Source: Thermohalobaculum sp039184865 (GTDB taxonomy: Bacteria; Pseudomonadota; Alphaproteobacteria; Rhodobacterales; Rhodobacteraceae). Taken from it: a stretch of 64,000 nucleotides of DNA. Within the stretch, counting starts at the first letter, position 1; each line of letters opens with the position of its first letter. Location of the stretch: positions 17,576 to 81,575 of the forward strand of contig JBCDAV010000024.1 in the NCBI GenBank assembly GCA_039184865.1, written 5' to 3'. Shown piece after piece: positions 17,262 through 25,397 of the stretch. A model generated the notes under the pieces. It did not search any database and had not been told where the DNA came from. It saw only the letters and a program-made list of their open reading frames with translations. A program made the translations under genes and the position numbers.

Positions 17262-19007
17262 CTACTCGGCCGCGACGAGTGTTTCGGGTTCGTCTTCGGG
17301 CAGAATGGTCTCCCCGGGCCGGACGATATTGAATTGAACAGGTGCCCGGGAGGTCTCGGTTGCGCCGCCCGCCCGGTTCGATGTCGTGAAGTAGCTCGCC
17401 TCCAGATCGCCCTGATCGGGGAAGTCCTCTCTAAAATGGGCGCCGCGCGAGTTCTCGCGGGCGAGTGCCGCCTGGGTGATTGTCTCGGAGACCTCGACCA
17501 GCGAGGCCATGTTCAGCCAATCGTGCCAGGTCAGATTGAAGGCGAGGTTGCCGTCATCAACGCCGATCGTGGCGAGCTCATCGCGGATCCTGGCGATCTC
17601 GGTCAGGCCGCGGGTCAGACCGTCTTCGGTGCGCATGACGCCGACATGTTCCCACATTGCGTCCTGCAGCGTGCGGCGCAGCCGCTGGATCGGAGCGGGC
17701 TGCAATGCGAAGGGTGCGGTGGCCCGCTCAATCTCGGCGTCCAGCACATCCGGGTCCGGATCACGCAGGGTCATTGCGTCGATGTCATGACCCATGACCT
17801 CTCCGGCAACGCCGCCGAACACCGTGGAATTCGCGACCCCGTTTCCGCCGAGACGGTTCGAGCCATGCGCACCTCCAGCGTCCTCTCCAGCGACGTAGAG
17901 ACCTTCGAGCGCCGTCCGTGTGTCGACATCAACCACCACGCCGCCCATCATGTAATGCGCGGTCGGGACAACCTCGACCCGGCCCGCTGCAAGATCGAAG
18001 CCGCAATCGGCGCAACGCTGCACCATGCCCTTGAACTTCTTCGCCACGTTCTCCGGCCCGAGATGTGCCATCGAAATGAAAACGCCGCCGCCCGGTGCGA
18101 CGTTGGATTTTCGCATCTCGGCGTAGATCCCGCGCGAGACGACGTCACGGGTCGCGCGTTCGCCCCGGCCGTCATAATCGAACATGAAGCGATTGCCCGC
18201 TCCGTTCAGAAGCTGCCCACCCGCACCGCGCAAGCCTTCTTCCAGCACAGTGCCCGTCATTTTCGAGTGCTCGCCCGCGAGAAGCCCGGTCGGGTGAAAC
18301 TGAACCATCTCCATGTCGCGCAGCGGCAGCCGGGCGCGCAGCGCCATGGCGAGGCCGTCCATTGTCTTGTCGCCCGACGGCGTGTGGTAGCGATACATCG
18401 TCGGCCCACCGCCGGTGGCCATCAGCGTGGCCTTTGCACGAACCAGCCGGAAGCGCCCGGTGCGCATGTCGATCATCAGGACACCGGCCAGCGCAGAACC
18501 ATCGCGCGTCGGGATCAGGCCGATGGCCCGGTGCTCCTGCAGCTTCTCGAGCGGACGGGCCAGAACCTGTTCCATCAGCCGGTTGATGATCTCGATGCCG
18601 GTGAGGTCGCCCTTGTGAACCGTGCGGTCGGCGGTCTGACCCGCGAACGCCTTGTGGTGCAGCGTGCCGTCAGGATTGCGGTCGAAGAAGCAGCCGACCT
18701 CGTTCTCGAGCTCGTGGATGCGCTCGACGGCGGTCTCGCAAAGGCGCCAGGCCATGTCCTGATCGGGCAGCCATTTGCCGCCGATGATCGTATCCATGAA
18801 GTGACGCTCGACCGAGTCGCCTGGCCCGGTCGAGACATTGTATCCGCCCTGTACCATGCGGGTGCAGCCCGACTTGCCGATCAGGCCCTTGACCGCGATC
18901 GTGACCTTGGCATCCGGCGCGGTCTGCAGTGCATGCAGCGCGCCGAACAGCCCCGCACCCCCGGTCCCGAGGATCAGGATGTCGGTGTCGTGGCGGTCGA
19001 TCTGCAT
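17262..19007 (-). CDS. Succinate dehydrogenase/fumarate reductase-like flavoprotein subunit
   Basis: 581 residues. The FAD-binding motif ILGTGGAGLFGALHA is near residues 12-26. Active-site signatures are QFHPTGL, the catalytic region EEGLRGAGGQLLN, VPTAHYMMGGV and HGSNRLGGNGVANSTVFG. The histidine that carries covalent FAD in true SDH/FRD (S-H-T before QGG) is replaced by Cys48 in SGCTRMVQGG, so FAD is likely non-covalent. It is the last gene of a minus-strand run: iron-sulfur subunit, two anchors, methyltransferase, then this gene 30 bases later. This order differs from the usual sdhCDAB, indicating an accessory complex rather than the TCA-cycle enzyme. The direction of catalysis is unknown. 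Confidence 0.88.
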   Translation of the reverse strand: MQIDRHDTDILILGTGGAGLFGALHALQTAPDAKVTIAVKGLIGKSGCTRMVQGGYNVSTGPGDSVERHFMDTIIGGKWLPDQDMAWRLCETAVERIHELENEVGCFFDRNPDGTLHHKAFAGQTADRTVHKGDLTGIEIINRLMEQVLARPLEKLQEHRAIGLIPTRDGSALAGVLMIDMRTGRFRLVRAKATLMATGGGPTMYRYHTPSGDKTMDGLAMALRARLPLRDMEMVQFHPTGLLAGEHSKMTGTVLEEGLRGAGGQLLNGAGNRFMFDYDGRGERATRDVVSRGIYAEMRKSNVAPGGGVFISMAHLGPENVAKKFKGMVQRCADCGFDLAAGRVEVVPTAHYMMGGVVVDVDTRTALEGLYVAGEDAGGAHGSNRLGGNGVANSTVFGGVAGEVMGHDIDAMTLRDPDPDVLDAEIERATAPFALQPAPIQRLRRTLQDAMWEHVGVMRTEDGLTRGLTEIARIRDELATIGVDDGNLAFNLTWHDWLNMASLVEVSETITQAALARENSRGAHFREDFPDQGDLEASYFTTSNRAGGATETSRAPVQFNIVRPGETILPEDEPETLVAAE

Positions 19008-19037
19008 GGGTTGGTGTCCCGTCCGTTGGCTTGACGC

Positions 19038-19820
19038 TTATGCGGGTTTGCGTGCTTCGAAGATATAGCGTCCGACAGAAAAGAAATAGGCACCCTTGGC
19101 CTCGAGCGTTTCCTGCTCGTCGGCCCAGGCGGACAGTTCATCCTCCCGGATGTCGCCGTGCTCGCGCACGAAGTCGAGGGTGAACTTCACGTGACCTTCG
19201 CTGTAGGCGCCGGGGCGCCGGTCGAGGTTCACGATCTCGAAGCAAGACGCACCGGTCACCTCGAGTCCCGCTCTCTGCAGATACGGGGCGAGGATCCGCG
19301 GCACGTTGCTTTGGGCAACCGATCCGCGCTGTACTTCAAGGACGCGCGCCATGCGGTCAGGGTCTTCGGAGTGCCAGGCGAGCCCGTCCCAGTCGGTGGT
19401 CAGGATCAGCGTGCGGCCGCCGGGCTTCAGGACGCGGGCGATCTCGGCGCAGAATGGCGTGAGGTCCGTCATGTACTCGGCAACCTGTGTCGAGACGACG
19501 GCGTCGAAGGAGGCCGCCTCGACCGGCAGACCGGTGGCATCGCCCAGCGCATAGGACAGCCACGGCCGATCGTTGCGCGCGGTCGCGCGGCGGATCATCG
19601 CCTCGGCGATGTCGATGCCGAGCACGCGGCCGGTTGGCCCTGTCTGATCGGCGATTTCCATGGCGAGGAAACCGGGACCGGCACCGACGTCCAGCACGTG
19701 CTCTCCGGGCTGAACCGCGAGGCGCGCCAGCGTTTCCGCCCTTTGCGCAACCACGTCATGACCGCGATACGCGGCTTCGATCGCCGCGGCGTTCTCGTCG
19801 TTGTCGTAGTCCACCGCCAT
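19038..19820 (-). CDS. Class I SAM-dependent methyltransferase inside the fumarate reductase-like operon
   Basis: 260 residues with a UbiE/Methyltransf_11-type Rossmann fold. Motif I VLDVGAGPGFLAMEIAD lies near 44-60, the acidic motif II is LGID, and the post-motif segment is ARVLKPGGRTLILTTDW. The start at 19820 is chosen because the protein begins there with family-like sequence; longer frames read into the anchor gene. It is 32 bases after one anchor subunit and 30 before the flavoprotein, so it is almost surely co-transcribed with them. Its substrate is open: a quinone, the operon's small-molecule substrate or a product are all possible. Confidence 0.85.
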   Translation of the reverse strand: MAVDYDNDENAAAIEAAYRGHDVVAQRAETLARLAVQPGEHVLDVGAGPGFLAMEIADQTGPTGRVLGIDIAEAMIRRATARNDRPWLSYALGDATGLPVEAASFDAVVSTQVAEYMTDLTPFCAEIARVLKPGGRTLILTTDWDGLAWHSEDPDRMARVLEVQRGSVAQSNVPRILAPYLQRAGLEVTGASCFEIVNLDRRPGAYSEGHVKFTLDFVREHGDIREDELSAWADEQETLEAKGAYFFSVGRYIFEARKPA

Positions 19821-19852
19821 GTCTGGGCTCCAGCGAACAAGGGCTTCTGCGC

Positions 19853-20194
19853 CTACCAAGCCTGAAGGAAAAAGGTTCCGGACACCAGCATCGACAAAGC
19901 AACAGCTCCGGCGGCGAGCGTCTTGTGCCGCGGTTGCCAGGGAAGCCATTCCAGCGCCAGAAGGCGCAGCCCGCCGAACGCATGGACCGAAAGCAGGAAG
20001 ACCAGCCCCCATTCGGCGAGCTTCACGGCGGGCAGTTCGGCAAAGGCGAGAAAGCGGTCGAGATCCTGGGGTGCCGTCAGGGCGCGCGACAACACCCAGA
20101 AATGGACCGGCAGGAACAGCGCCAGTGCGAGGCCGGAGATTCGGTGCAGCAGATAGGCGAACCAGAGCGGATGGGCGCGGCGCAGGTAGGTCAA
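19853..20194 (-). CDS. Membrane anchor subunit (SdhD/FrdD-like), TTG start
   Basis: 113 residues with three hydrophobic helices. The segment HRISGLALALFLPVHFWVLSRAL has the Ser/Arg and histidine pattern expected for the haem and quinone region of the SDH anchor, and SVHAFGGLRLL is a second conserved helix. The start is a TTG at 20194 that overlaps the stop of the other anchor gene by 4 bases (TTGA); no ATG or GTG is better placed. It lies in the inner membrane and passes electrons between the iron-sulfur subunit and quinone. Confidence 0.78.
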   Translation of the reverse strand: MTYLRRAHPLWFAYLLHRISGLALALFLPVHFWVLSRALTAPQDLDRFLAFAELPAVKLAEWGLVFLLSVHAFGGLRLLALEWLPWQPRHKTLAAGAVALSMLVSGTFFLQAW

Positions 20195-20523
20195 GGCGCG
20201 AGCGTCACGGCGGCAACAGCATTCATACCCATGGCCAGCAGGCCGAAACAGGTCGCCGCAGCGAAGCCGTCGAGCGTCACGCCGGTCACGCCGAGCCATT
20301 CGCGGGTGATGGTGCGCAAACCGATGGCGGCGTGTATGGCGACGGCGACCACGAAGGTTCCGTAGAACACCGCCCAGAACACCGATCCGCGCGTACGGGA
20401 GAGGATTTCGTCGGTGCTCAGACCGTCCTGAACGGCATAGATCATCACCGCGATATGGCCGAGCACCAGCGGCACCATGATCAGCGCAGAGATCCGCTGC
20501 AGCAGATACAGTCTGAATTCCAT
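20191..20523 (-). CDS. Membrane anchor subunit (SdhC/FrdC-like)
   Basis: 110 residues. It opens MEFRLYLLQRISALIMVPLVLGH, the usual RxS...H pattern of the first cytochrome b helix, followed by two further hydrophobic helices and HAAIGLRTITREW. The ATG at 20523 overlaps the stop of the iron-sulfur subunit by one base (TGATG), and its own stop overlaps the next anchor's TTG start. It is an inner-membrane protein that pairs with the subunit at 19853 to hold the complex and bind quinone. Confidence 0.8.
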   Translation of the reverse strand: MEFRLYLLQRISALIMVPLVLGHIAVMIYAVQDGLSTDEILSRTRGSVFWAVFYGTFVVAVAIHAAIGLRTITREWLGVTGVTLDGFAAATCFGLLAMGMNAVAAVTLAP

Positions 20524-21254
20524 CAGCGGCCCCGGAATGCGCGGCGCACGGTTGCGCGTTTCAGACCGGCTATCGCGCTGAGCGGGCTGAGCCCGTTCGG
20601 GCAGTACTGCTGGCAGTTCCCCATGGAGTGGCAGGAATGGCAGCCGCCCGATGCCGAGACGGCATCGAGAACGCGGTCTCGCGAGGCATCCTTGGCGTCG
20701 TTCACCAGCGTCCACGCCCGGTTGAGAGCCGCCGGTCCGAGGAAGTTCGGATCGCCTGCAACGGTATCGCACGACGCATAGCAGACCGCGCAGTTGATGC
20801 ATTCGATCCCGGCATCGGCCTCGGCGCGGTCGGCGCTCTCGTGGACCACGGGCGCGAACCCGTCCTGGCGCGTGTCGGTCCCCTCGAAGACACCGCCAGC
20901 CTTGACCCATTTATCGAAGAACGGATCCATGTTGGCCGCAAGATCCTTGATGACTGGAAGATTTCGCAGCGGAGCGATCTCCATTCGGTCATCGTGCAGG
21001 ACCTTGTCGACATGGGTGCGGCAGGTCCAGCGTGGCACCCCGTTGACCATCATCGCGCACGAGCCGCACATGCCGACACGGCAGGCGAAACGGTAGGACA
21101 GCGTCGGGTCGGCCTCCTGCTGTATCCAGGCAACGGTGTCGAGGACGGTCTGGCTCTCGTGGCGGGGTACGTCGAACTGCTGGTATGCGCCGCCCTCGGG
21201 CCCTCCCCGCCAGACCGATACATTGATGGTGCCGATGCCATCGGTTCCGCTCAC
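20523..21254 (-). CDS. Succinate dehydrogenase/fumarate reductase-like iron-sulfur subunit
   Basis: 243 residues carrying three clusters. The [2Fe-2S] ligands are Cys58, 63, 66 and 78; a CxxCxxCxxxC set is at 152, 155, 158 and 162; a second set around 208, 214 and 218 ends in CQQYCPNGLSP, as for the [3Fe-4S] site. The first 4Fe set is followed by Asp rather than the usual Pro. The start is GTG at 21254 behind GGGAGG. It is the first gene of the operon, divergent from the rhodanese, and relays electrons between the flavoprotein and the membrane anchors. Confidence 0.9.
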   Translation of the reverse strand: MSGTDGIGTINVSVWRGGPEGGAYQQFDVPRHESQTVLDTVAWIQQEADPTLSYRFACRVGMCGSCAMMVNGVPRWTCRTHVDKVLHDDRMEIAPLRNLPVIKDLAANMDPFFDKWVKAGGVFEGTDTRQDGFAPVVHESADRAEADAGIECINCAVCYASCDTVAGDPNFLGPAALNRAWTLVNDAKDASRDRVLDAVSASGGCHSCHSMGNCQQYCPNGLSPLSAIAGLKRATVRRAFRGR

Positions 21255-21399
21255 AGACCCTCCCGCAACTGTGTTCGCATCCGGTTTGCGATGCGCCTCC
21301 CGCCTCGTTAGGGCGGATCTTGGCCGGGATCAACGTCGCGCGTTCCATCTCGCGGTAACGGCGTTGCGACATCCCGTTTCGATCCAGGGAGGGTGTGCG

Positions 21400-22302
21400 A
21401 TGATGATGCGGATTCTGGCGGCTCTAGCACTCCTGCTCGGTTTTGCGGCCCAGGCAATGGCCGCGGACTGGAAGAAGCTTGTGGCGCCGGGAGAGCTCGC
21501 GGCACTGACCGATGAAGCTGTGATCATCGATATCCGCGCGCCAAAGACCTTTGCCAAGGGACATGTGGCGGGCGCGCTGAACGCGCCCTATAGCAGTTGG
21601 CGCGGGCCAAAGACCAATCCGGGCGCAGTGCTCGATGACGGCGCGCTGACGGAGAGGTTACAGAGCCTCGGCCTGACGCGGGCGATGCCCGTGGTGATCA
21701 CCTATGCCGGGAAAAGCGACACCGACTTCGGATCGGCGGCGCGGGTCTACTGGACCTTGAAGTCTGCCGGGATCGAGCGGATCGCGATCCTGAACGGCGG
21801 TTTGAAGACGTGGGTCGCGGCCGGACAGGCGCTGGTGACGGCTCCGGGCAGAGCGACACGCTCGACCGAGACGTTCGCGCTGTCCGAGGACTGGATGATC
21901 GACCGCGCTGGGGTACGCGATGTGCTGGCCGGACGCGCCGACGCTCAGATCATCGATGCGCGCCCGCTGGAGTTCCTGACCGGCGAGAAAAAGCACGCGG
22001 CAGCGAAGACAGCGGGCACGCTGGACGGCGCGGCCAATGTCGTCCATTCGACCTCGTTCACCGGCGAGGGCAAGTCGAAAACGCAGGTGACATCAGTCGC
22101 CGAGGTCGTCCGGCTGGCCAGGGAAGCCGGGGTCGAGGACGGTCAACGCCGCCCGATCGCCAGCTTCTGCAATACCGGCCACTGGGCGGCGACGAACTGG
22201 TTCGCGCTCTCGGAACTGGCCGGGATCGCCAACGTGAAGCTCTATCCCGAAAGCATGGTCGGATGGACGAACGCCGATCAGCCTGTCGTTGTCTCAGAGT
22301 AG
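21400..22302 (+). CDS. Exported two-domain rhodanese-like sulfurtransferase
   Basis: 300 residues with an N-terminal signal (MMMRILAALALLLG, cleavage near AMA-ADW) and two rhodanese domains (about 30-150 and 160-295). The active-site cysteine is Cys257 in ASFCNTGHWA of the second domain. The equivalent loop of the first domain reads ITYAGKSDTDFG and lacks cysteine, the usual inactive-active arrangement. The start at 21400 follows GGGAGGG; longer frames run into the divergent promoter region. The likely role is periplasmic sulfur transfer from thiosulfate or another donor. It has no operon partner. Confidence 0.88.
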   Translation: MMMRILAALALLLGFAAQAMAADWKKLVAPGELAALTDEAVIIDIRAPKTFAKGHVAGALNAPYSSWRGPKTNPGAVLDDGALTERLQSLGLTRAMPVVITYAGKSDTDFGSAARVYWTLKSAGIERIAILNGGLKTWVAAGQALVTAPGRATRSTETFALSEDWMIDRAGVRDVLAGRADAQIIDARPLEFLTGEKKHAAAKTAGTLDGAANVVHSTSFTGEGKSKTQVTSVAEVVRLAREAGVEDGQRRPIASFCNTGHWAATNWFALSELAGIANVKLYPESMVGWTNADQPVVVSE

Positions 22303-22323
22303 CGTTGCAGATCAACCGCTCGG

Positions 22324-23205
22324 TCAGGTCAAGCGAGCGATGACCGCGTCCATCCTCTCGCTGGTGAACGCGTCCTTGTTCAGCTTGAAGGCGACCCTGA
22401 CGCCGGGATTGTCCTGAACGCCGAGGATTGCGCGCGCGAGCTTGCGGCGCATCGCCGAGTTCGGCGCAGATCGCACGACATCCTCGAGCGCGCCGATCAG
22501 CGCGCCGTCGCTTGCACCCTCGACCCGGCCGCGTGACAGGGCCGCGTTGTCGGGCACGCGGGTGCAGAGGAACAGGACCGTTCCACTGCCGCAGCGGGCG
22601 ACGGGTTGAAAGCAATCCGCCATCCAGTGCATCTGCGCGGCGAGCCAAGGCTGACGCCAGTGCTGGTAGTCCTGCTGCACTACGACCGAGCGCCCGGCGA
22701 TCAGCTTCGGCATGTACTGCGCCGCGATCCAGTCGGCGGCCGCCGGTGTTTTGCCGGCATCGATGAACAGCACCTCGATCGGGCCGCCATCCCATTCCTT
22801 CTCGGTGATCTCGCCCGGATGCAGACGGATGATGTCCTGCCAGCCGCGCAAAAGCTCCTTTACCGCCCCGATCATGCTCTCGCCCGGGAAGGGCCTGATC
22901 CCCGCAGGATAGAGATAGCGTTTCTTCTGCTCGGCACGGATCGTGAACCGGTCATAGGCGTGCACCAGCGTCTCGCGCCCGGCGTCGCGGACACCCGCAG
23001 CCAGTCGCGCGGTCGACCCTCCGACGAAACACCCGAGATCGACGATCGCGCCGTCGCCCGTCGCATATTCGTGTGTCAGCCAGTAAAGCAGCGCGCTTTC
23101 CTCGTCGCTGAGCATGGTCGGCACGGCCAAAGCATCCCGCGGCACGGCGAAGCCTTCGGCACGCCAGGGCTGTCCGCGGAACGGTTTGGGGGTGTCGGAT
23201 TGCAT
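22324..23205 (-). CDS. Class I SAM methyltransferase-like protein
   Basis: 293 residues. A SAM-binding motif IVDLGCFVGGSTARLAAGV (near 54-72) is followed by the acidic AYDRFT and by VLFIDAGKT, where TylF/macrocin O-methyltransferase relatives have LxxIDG. The C-terminal part is helical and not recognised. The minus-strand ATG is the first in frame. It converges on the rhodanese gene with a 21-base gap. Related proteins occur near glycosyltransferases and surface polysaccharide genes, but no such neighbour directly supports that here. Confidence 0.7.
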   Translation of the reverse strand: MQSDTPKPFRGQPWRAEGFAVPRDALAVPTMLSDEESALLYWLTHEYATGDGAIVDLGCFVGGSTARLAAGVRDAGRETLVHAYDRFTIRAEQKKRYLYPAGIRPFPGESMIGAVKELLRGWQDIIRLHPGEITEKEWDGGPIEVLFIDAGKTPAAADWIAAQYMPKLIAGRSVVVQQDYQHWRQPWLAAQMHWMADCFQPVARCGSGTVLFLCTRVPDNAALSRGRVEGASDGALIGALEDVVRSAPNSAMRRKLARAILGVQDNPGVRVAFKLNKDAFTSERMDAVIARLT

Positions 23206-23608
23206 ACGGACCCTCTTAGGGCAGAGACCTCAAAGAACCGTTGCACAATGCGAACGCACCACGCAATTGCCAGAATGGGGTCTAGTGCGGCTAGACTATT
23301 CGCTGACGAAGAAAACCGCAGCGCAGCCCCGCATTGGGTTTCATCTGAAGCCGATGATCGAGGACAGTTTGGTCGTGCAAACCCATTGCACCTGAGGGGA
23401 AAGGTTCCAGCGACAGGCCTAACCCGCCAAAGAAGATGGCGAGTTCAACTCATCTCGGCGAGAATACTTCCAACACCCAAGCCAGCGAGACACAGCGCTT
23501 GCCTTGTCCCTGACCCGTCGGACCCAGTTCGGTTCAACATCTCCAAGAAGATCGATTGCTCCAGTAGGAGAGGCCGATCAGGTTGATCCGGCCTGCGCGG
23601 ATGCCAAC
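23206..23608. other. Intergenic, no gene recognised
   Basis: 403 bases between the methyltransferase start and the 3' end of the DUF547 gene. Base composition is slightly more AT-rich than the genes around it. A plus-strand frame from 23274 to 23586 is open but lacks any protein-like pattern. It could hide a small RNA, but I see no defined terminator or fold. Confidence 0.4.
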
Positions 23609-24451
23609 TCAGCGCGCAGCATTCAGTGACCAGTCGTACCCGGTCGAAGACAACCCGCCGATCTGCTCGATCTTGGCCTTGAGATCCGGCTCGGCAAAGC
23701 GACCCAGATGCGCGATGACACCGGCCTCAGAGCCGCCGAAATCCTCGATGAACCAGTCGAAGATGCGCGATACGACGATCTTGCCGTCCGCGACCGACAC
23801 GCCCCGCGGGTCGTTGATGTATCCGCGTGCAGCCACATTCAGATCCTTGTCGAGCGTATCGGCGGTCCACGCGGTCGCCTTGAGGTTCGGACATCCGATC
23901 GACGCACAATTGACCGCATAGTGGACGCGCGGATCGTTCCAGATCGGGCGGAGAATGCGGTGCTCGATATCGTTGAGCGTCAATTCCTCGCCCTCGACGG
24001 TGATCAGCGTCTTGTCCCACGGGCCCGCGCCGAACAGACCGGGCGAGATATCGATGTCACGGATGCTCGCGACGGGCAGGTTGTCGATCACCACCTTCAC
24101 TGTCAGCGCGTTGTAGAGATTGGCCCAGTACGCGAACTGCTCATCCCGGTTCAGACTGCTCACAGGTGTTGCAGCGAGCGCGTCGAGATAGCCGTCGAGC
24201 TGCGCTGCCTCCGGCGATCCCTTCAGTCCGGTGTAGTCGAACAGCGCAACACCTTTCGCGGCCGGTTTCAGGTGGCGCGCCAGAACGCCGTCCCAAGCGG
24301 AATGATCCACCGCGACCTTCGAATTCGGATCGTGGGCTGTCCATCTGTCCCAGAGCTTCGATCCCGGCGCGAAGATTCGTTCGCCGGACCCGAACGCCGG
24401 GAGGAACAACAGCAGCGCCACCAGCGCGGCAAGCTTGCGGACAACGGACAT
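23609..24451 (-). CDS. Exported DUF547 domain protein
   Basis: 280 residues beginning with a signal peptide (MSVVRKLAALVALLLFLPAFG). The DUF547 core is clear: NRDEQFAYWANLYNALTVKVV, LTLNDIEHRILRP, VHYAVNCASIGCPNL and the later FDWFIEDF. The conserved Cys in NCASIGCP suggests a transglutaminase-like or thiol-based fold, but no biochemical role is established for the family. The start at 24451 follows GGAGG; longer frames cross the divergent promoter. It sits alone, divergent from a lipoprotein gene. Confidence 0.88.
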   Translation of the reverse strand: MSVVRKLAALVALLLFLPAFGSGERIFAPGSKLWDRWTAHDPNSKVAVDHSAWDGVLARHLKPAAKGVALFDYTGLKGSPEAAQLDGYLDALAATPVSSLNRDEQFAYWANLYNALTVKVVIDNLPVASIRDIDISPGLFGAGPWDKTLITVEGEELTLNDIEHRILRPIWNDPRVHYAVNCASIGCPNLKATAWTADTLDKDLNVAARGYINDPRGVSVADGKIVVSRIFDWFIEDFGGSEAGVIAHLGRFAEPDLKAKIEQIGGLSSTGYDWSLNAAR

Positions 24452-24629
24452 GAGGACCTCCGGATCTGGGCGTCTCGCGCACATGTAAGCCTTCCGATTG
24501 ACAGGACGAGTACACGCGAATTCACGAATCCGCCGGATCAATGACACATGCCAAATGCCGCAGAAACGCTTGCGGTTCTGTCTGGAACCGACATTATTTC
24601 CGTGTCGTTGCTTTCGTCTGGAGTGAGAA

Positions 24630-25151
24630 ATGCGCGTGATCAAAGTTGTGGCAACGGTCGCCGTGGTCGCGCTCGGGGGCTGCACCGGACTCACCACATC
24701 GAACATGCCGAGCCAGACAATCGACGCCTCGTTCTCCGGAACAGCCGTGAACCGGGACAGGACCAGTGCGCTTTACATGGCCTACAAAGTGTTCCCGGTC
24801 GCTGGCTACGTCGCCGTCTGCGGAGCGTGGGCCAAGAAGTATGGCGCTCTCGCCCCGGAGGTCTTCCTCGGTGACAGCGCGATCTATCTGGGAGAAGAAC
24901 GCATCCTCGGGTCGCTGAAGTTCTTTTCCCGGGCTCAACTCGAACCGCCGCACGGTATGTCGGGCCAGGCGGCCTGCACGAAGACCGACGTTCGCTGGCG
25001 GCCGGAGTTCGCGACAATGCGGCCGCGCCATACCCTCACCCCGTCGAAATACCGCGAACCGGCATGGGCGCGCCGCAAGCGCGAAGAGGCGGAAGCCGCT
25101 CGCGCAGCCGCGAAGCAGCGCGCGCAGTCTTCGACTCCCACTACCGAATAG
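24630..25151 (+). CDS. Lipoprotein of unknown function
   Basis: 173 residues. The N-terminus MRVIKVVATVAVVALGGC is a lipoprotein signal with the lipidation Cys at residue 18 (lipobox LGGC). The mature part contains three further cysteines and ends in a highly charged Arg/Glu/Ala-rich helix (residues 145-165), often seen in surface or periplasmic tethers. The start follows TGGAG. It is not recognised as a known family and is divergent from the DUF547 gene. Codon use matches the neighbours, so it appears to be a genuine chromosomal gene. Confidence 0.75.
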   Translation: MRVIKVVATVAVVALGGCTGLTTSNMPSQTIDASFSGTAVNRDRTSALYMAYKVFPVAGYVAVCGAWAKKYGALAPEVFLGDSAIYLGEERILGSLKFFSRAQLEPPHGMSGQAACTKTDVRWRPEFATMRPRHTLTPSKYREPAWARRKREEAEAARAAAKQRAQSSTPTTE

Positions 25152-25397
25152 CGCAACTTATCGGCTGTGCCGGGCGGGACAGCCGTGACTTTGGGCGCGC
25201 TACTTAGAGTCCGTGTTCAATCCGCGGTGCGGCTTTCATCGTTTTGGCAGCGTCCAATCGATAGCCGCAGGTCGTGTCCTTTTCCGTGGATGAAACGGCC
25301 ATTGGTCCGGTCAGCAAAGTAGCTATTGGCGCGGACGTGTTCTTCAGAGGACGATAATCCTTCAGGAGATAGACTGGCTCACGACGGGTCGGACCAT

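Noticed and set aside
17247..19034. A 595-codon plus-strand frame opposite the flavoprotein
   Set aside because: His/Arg/Gly-rich composition without any motif; the minus frame has full SDH/FRD signatures. GC-rich DNA commonly leaves such antisense frames open.
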